A stretch of DNA of 46,565 bases from Lachnospiraceae bacterium (GTDB lineage Bacteria; Bacillota; Clostridia; Lachnospirales; Lachnospiraceae): positions 1-46,565 of the forward strand of contig JAGBLN010000049.1 of assembly GCA_017635395.1 (NCBI GenBank), given 5' to 3'. Both the position numbers and the translations under genes were made by a program. Below, piece by piece: positions 44,985 through 46,565 of this stretch. The number at the start of each line of letters is the position of its first letter. Position 1 is the stretch's first letter. Below the pieces are notes generated by a model. That model was not told the origin of the DNA and searched no databases. It saw only the letters and a list, made by a program, of their open reading frames with translations.

Positions 44985-45458
44985 ATGCCAAAAGTAATGA
45001 TATATACAGACGGTGCTGCCAGGGGGAATCCCGACGGTCCCGGAGGATACGGAGCAGTGATAAGCTTTACGGATTCTAAGGGCAAGACCCATGAGAAGGA
45101 GCTTTCAGCCGGGTATAAAAAGACTACAAACAACCGCATGGAACTGATGGCTGCCATAGCGGCGCTGGAAACACTGAACCGTCCCTGCGAGGTGGAGCTT
45201 TATTCGGATTCCAAGTACCTGACGGATGCCTTTAACCAGAACTGGCTAGACGGCTGGATAAAGCGCGGCTGGAAGAAGAGCAACAAAGAGGCTGTAAAGA
45301 ATGTGGACCTGTGGGAACGGCTTCTTAAAGCAGCTGAACCCCATAAGATAAAATGGAACTGGGTAAAGGGGCATGATGGTAATGTTTATAATGAAAGGTG
45401 TGACCGTCTTGCAACATCTGCGGCGGACAATAATGCTGTTCTGACGGATGATTTTTGA
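44985..45458 (+). CDS. rnhA: Ribonuclease HI
   Basis: 157 residues from the ATG at 44985, with a gggaggg ribosome site. The catalytic carboxylates are in [16 protein letters not shown] (Asp), NNRMELMAA (Glu), YSDSKYL (Asp) and NERCDRLA (Asp), and the basic handle region KRGWKKSNK is present. It cleaves the RNA strand of RNA-DNA hybrids. It follows the MutS-like gene after 13 bases and ends at a terminator. Confidence 0.96.
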   Translation: MPKVMIYTDGAARGNPDGPGGYGAVISFTDSKGKTHEKELSAGYKKTTNNRMELMAAIAALETLNRPCEVELYSDSKYLTDAFNQNWLDGWIKRGWKKSNKEAVKNVDLWERLLKAAEPHKIKWNWVKGHDGNVYNERCDRLATSAADNNAVLTDDF

Positions 45459-45477
45459 GATGGTTCCAGGGTTTGGG

Positions 45478-45506
45478 AAAGCGTTTTCTTGAAAATTGCT
45501 TTTTTT
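45478..45506 (+). terminator. Intrinsic terminator after rnhA
   Basis: aaagcgttttc (45478-45488) pairs imperfectly with gaaaattgcttt, followed by a run of T to 45506. It ends the GGDEF-cdd-mutS-rnhA group. Confidence 0.75.
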
Positions 45507-45571
45507 GAAGAACAATCACGAAAAAAGCCTTATTTTATCTGTTATGTAAACTTGAATTTGGCTCGGATATA

Positions 45572-45600
45572 TTGACGCTATTGAGGTACAATGGTAAAAT
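45572..45600 (+). promoter_or_regulatory. Promoter of the small membrane protein gene
   Basis: TTGACG (45572-45577), a 17-bp spacer and TAAAAT (45595-45600) form a strong sigma-A promoter about 46 bases before the 61-residue gene. Confidence 0.65.
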
Positions 45601-45646
45601 TTAATCGAGTTGGGGGAGAGACAGCTCACGGAAGGGATTCTGAAAA

Positions 45647-45832
45647 ATGGATAAATTAATGTTGTTTTTGTTTTCACCGGATGGTTTTCTGTCATATCTG
45701 GTAACGTACCTTGTTTATATCGCAGCGATAGTTGCAGCTTTCTTTATAGGTTTCGGACTCAGAAAGGCAAAGAATAAAAGAGTTGAGGTCGCACAGGAAA
45801 ATGACAGCCCTGAGACTGCGGCTAAAGCCTGA
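45647..45832 (+). CDS. Small single-pass membrane protein (61 aa)
   Basis: 61 residues with one long hydrophobic segment (about 15-39: LSYLVTYLVYIAAIVAAFFIGFGL), a basic stop-transfer (RKAKNKR) and an acidic/Ala tail. It has its own promoter, a gaaggga ribosome site and its own terminator, so it is very probably a real gene. No family is recognised. Confidence 0.65.
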   Translation: MDKLMLFLFSPDGFLSYLVTYLVYIAAIVAAFFIGFGLRKAKNKRVEVAQENDSPETAAKA

Positions 45833-45849
45833 GCAGATAGGTATTTATT

Positions 45850-45876
45850 AATGACATCCGTAAGGGTGTCATTTTT
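45850..45876 (+). terminator. Intrinsic terminator after small membrane protein
   Basis: aatgacatcc (45850-45859), loop gtaa, gggtgtcatt (45864-45873, one wobble), then T residues. Confidence 0.85.
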
Positions 45877-45960
45877 ATGCTTTAAGTCGTGTAAAATATG
45901 CGCCTTGTGAACAAGGCTTCAACCGGCGGGGACTCTGCCTGGGGATAATGAGGAGACAGG

Positions 45961-46392
45961 ATGAATATAAAAATTAAATATTTCACTGATAAAATCGAAA
46001 AGCTGCGTTATATAGATGGAAAGTCCGACTGGATAGACCTTCGCTGTGCTGAAGAGATCAGCCTGAAGAAGGGAGAATGGAAACTTATTCCGCTTGGCGT
46101 GGCTATGCAGCTTCCGGAAGGTTATGAGGCTCATATTGTTCCCAGAAGCTCTACTTTTAAGAATTTTGGCATAATACAGACAAATCACTGCGGTGTCGTG
46201 GATTCTTCCTATTGCGGTGATAATGACCAGTGGTTCATGCCTGCCCTTGCCGTGAGGGATACGGAAATCCATGTGAATGACCGGATATGCCAGTTTAGAA
46301 TTATGGAAAATCAGCCGAGGATAGAGTTTGAAGAAGCAGAGCACCTTGGTGCTTCCGACCGCGGGGGTTTTGGAACGACAGGTAGAAGCTGA
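45961..46392 (+). CDS. dut: dUTP diphosphatase
   Basis: 143 residues with all five trimeric dUTPase motifs: DLRCAEE (I), [11 protein letters not shown] (II), [14 protein letters not shown] (III), NDRICQFRI (IV) and DRGGFGTTG (V). It converts dUTP to dUMP, keeping uracil out of DNA. It has a tgaggagac ribosome site. Phage also carry dut, but nothing else phage-like is near, so it is read as the cellular gene. Confidence 0.95.
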   Translation: MNIKIKYFTDKIEKLRYIDGKSDWIDLRCAEEISLKKGEWKLIPLGVAMQLPEGYEAHIVPRSSTFKNFGIIQTNHCGVVDSSYCGDNDQWFMPALAVRDTEIHVNDRICQFRIMENQPRIEFEEAEHLGASDRGGFGTTGRS

Positions 46393-46414
46393 AGTGAAAT
46401 TCATGAGAATTTCG

Positions 46415-46443
46415 TTGGTTTTGGACTGCATTTTTGCTATACT
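46415..46443 (+). promoter_or_regulatory. Promoter of the repeat-containing ORF
   Basis: TTGGTT (46415-46420), a 17-bp spacer and TATACT (46438-46443) preceded by TGC (extended -10). It drives the region to the window end, where the ORF with the 5-bp repeat begins. Confidence 0.5.
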
Positions 46444-46515
46444 TAATTGTAATATCCGGTAAGGAGCAAGTGGAAGCAATCATCAAAGAATTTCGAAGAA
46501 AGGGGCTTGACAGCC

Positions 46516-46565
46516 ATGGGTCATAGAACTACGCTCCTTAGAGCAGAGCAGAGCAGAGCAGAGCA
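46516..46565 (+). CDS. Partial ORF with pentanucleotide repeat (RAEQS pattern)
   Basis: The ATG at 46516 follows gaaagaaaggggc. It reads MGHRTTLLRAEQSRAE, then runs off the window. The Arg-Ala-Glu-Gln-Ser pattern comes directly from the gagca repeat, so most of the visible part has no independent coding evidence. The repeat length is not a multiple of three, so each copy gained or lost would change the frame downstream. It may be the start of a phase-variable gene; the body is not visible. Confidence 0.4.
   Translation, partial: MGHRTTLLRAEQSRAE
46541..46565 (+). repeat. Pentanucleotide tandem repeat (gagca), at least 5 copies, open at window end
   Basis: Five perfect copies of gagca, 46541-46565, reach the last base, so the true length is unknown. 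A 5-bp unit is typical of slipped-strand phase variation when it lies in a gene start. Confidence 0.9.

Noticed and set aside
45961-46392. dUTPase, cytidine deaminase and RNase H as prophage remnants
   Set aside because: Each is a complete cellular-type gene with its own local signals; no capsid, integrase or portal gene is nearby.
1-46565. CRISPR arrays, tRNA or rRNA genes
   Set aside because: No regularly spaced repeats with unique spacers and no cloverleaf or rRNA-like stretch was seen.

Overview
The window is a gene-dense stretch of a Clostridia chromosome, most likely from the family Lachnospiraceae (Butyrivibrio/Roseburia-like). The reasons are the intermediate GC content, Gram-positive Shine-Dalgarno sites, single-copy housekeeping genes with Firmicutes neighbours (asp23-yloV-recG, rsmD-coaD, DUF2953-ytfJ), a YtfJ/GerW family protein, a yybP-ykoY manganese riboswitch on mntP, and a paralogous type IIA topoisomerase pair with motifs I associate with this family. 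The genus is inference. I see no tRNA, rRNA, CRISPR array, transposase or prophage.

Layout. 1-3434: a palindrome-rich edge, an asparaginase (-), the Mn riboswitch and mntP, a small gene that looks frameshifted, and an HSL-type esterase (-). 3458-7239: a promoter and a 1213-residue NRPS-like protein (adenylation, carrier, condensation, partial second adenylation). 7248-7541: a large palindromic element, then a promoter and a structured leader before leuC. 7542-11027: leuC-leuD-ruvA-ruvB, with leuD and ruvA overlapping by one base. 11146-20225: zapA, a U32 protein, then a SEDS (FtsW/RodA) gene and a PBP gene, separated by a membrane-bound LuxR-type regulator, a secreted Ser-linker protein and a 47-residue membrane peptide. 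20257-23133: a NUDIX, small protein, DUF2953, YtfJ and J-domain operon. 23190-23375: rpmB (-). 23591-27834: asp23, a DhaL/DegV-type kinase gene (yloV) and recG. 27862-32424: a promoter carrying a LexA-type box, then GyrB/ParE-like and GyrA/ParC-like genes separated by a three-hairpin palindromic element. 32432-36752: rsmD, coaD, a coiled-coil protein, an SDR, a small membrane protein and an RluD-type pseudouridine synthase. 36735-41076 (-): a four-gene ABC-2 transporter operon in which one gene is broken by two apparent single-A deletions. 41219-46392: a degenerate GGDEF protein, cdd, a membrane MutS-like ATPase, rnhA, a small membrane protein and dut. 46415-46565: a promoter and the start of an ORF made of a 5-bp tandem repeat, cut by the window end.

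How the genes work together. Cell-envelope growth genes (zapA, SEDS, PBP), recombination and topology genes (ruvAB, recG, gyrase-like pair), leucine biosynthesis and pyrimidine/nucleotide housekeeping (cdd, dut, NUDIX, rnhA) form the conserved backbone. The accessory content is the NRPS-like gene with its divergent esterase, the regulator plus secreted protein inserted between the SEDS and PBP genes, the ABC-2 operon, and the possibly phase-variable repeat ORF. These, with the leuC leader and the palindromic elements, are the least explained parts. No single new multi-gene system is demonstrated.
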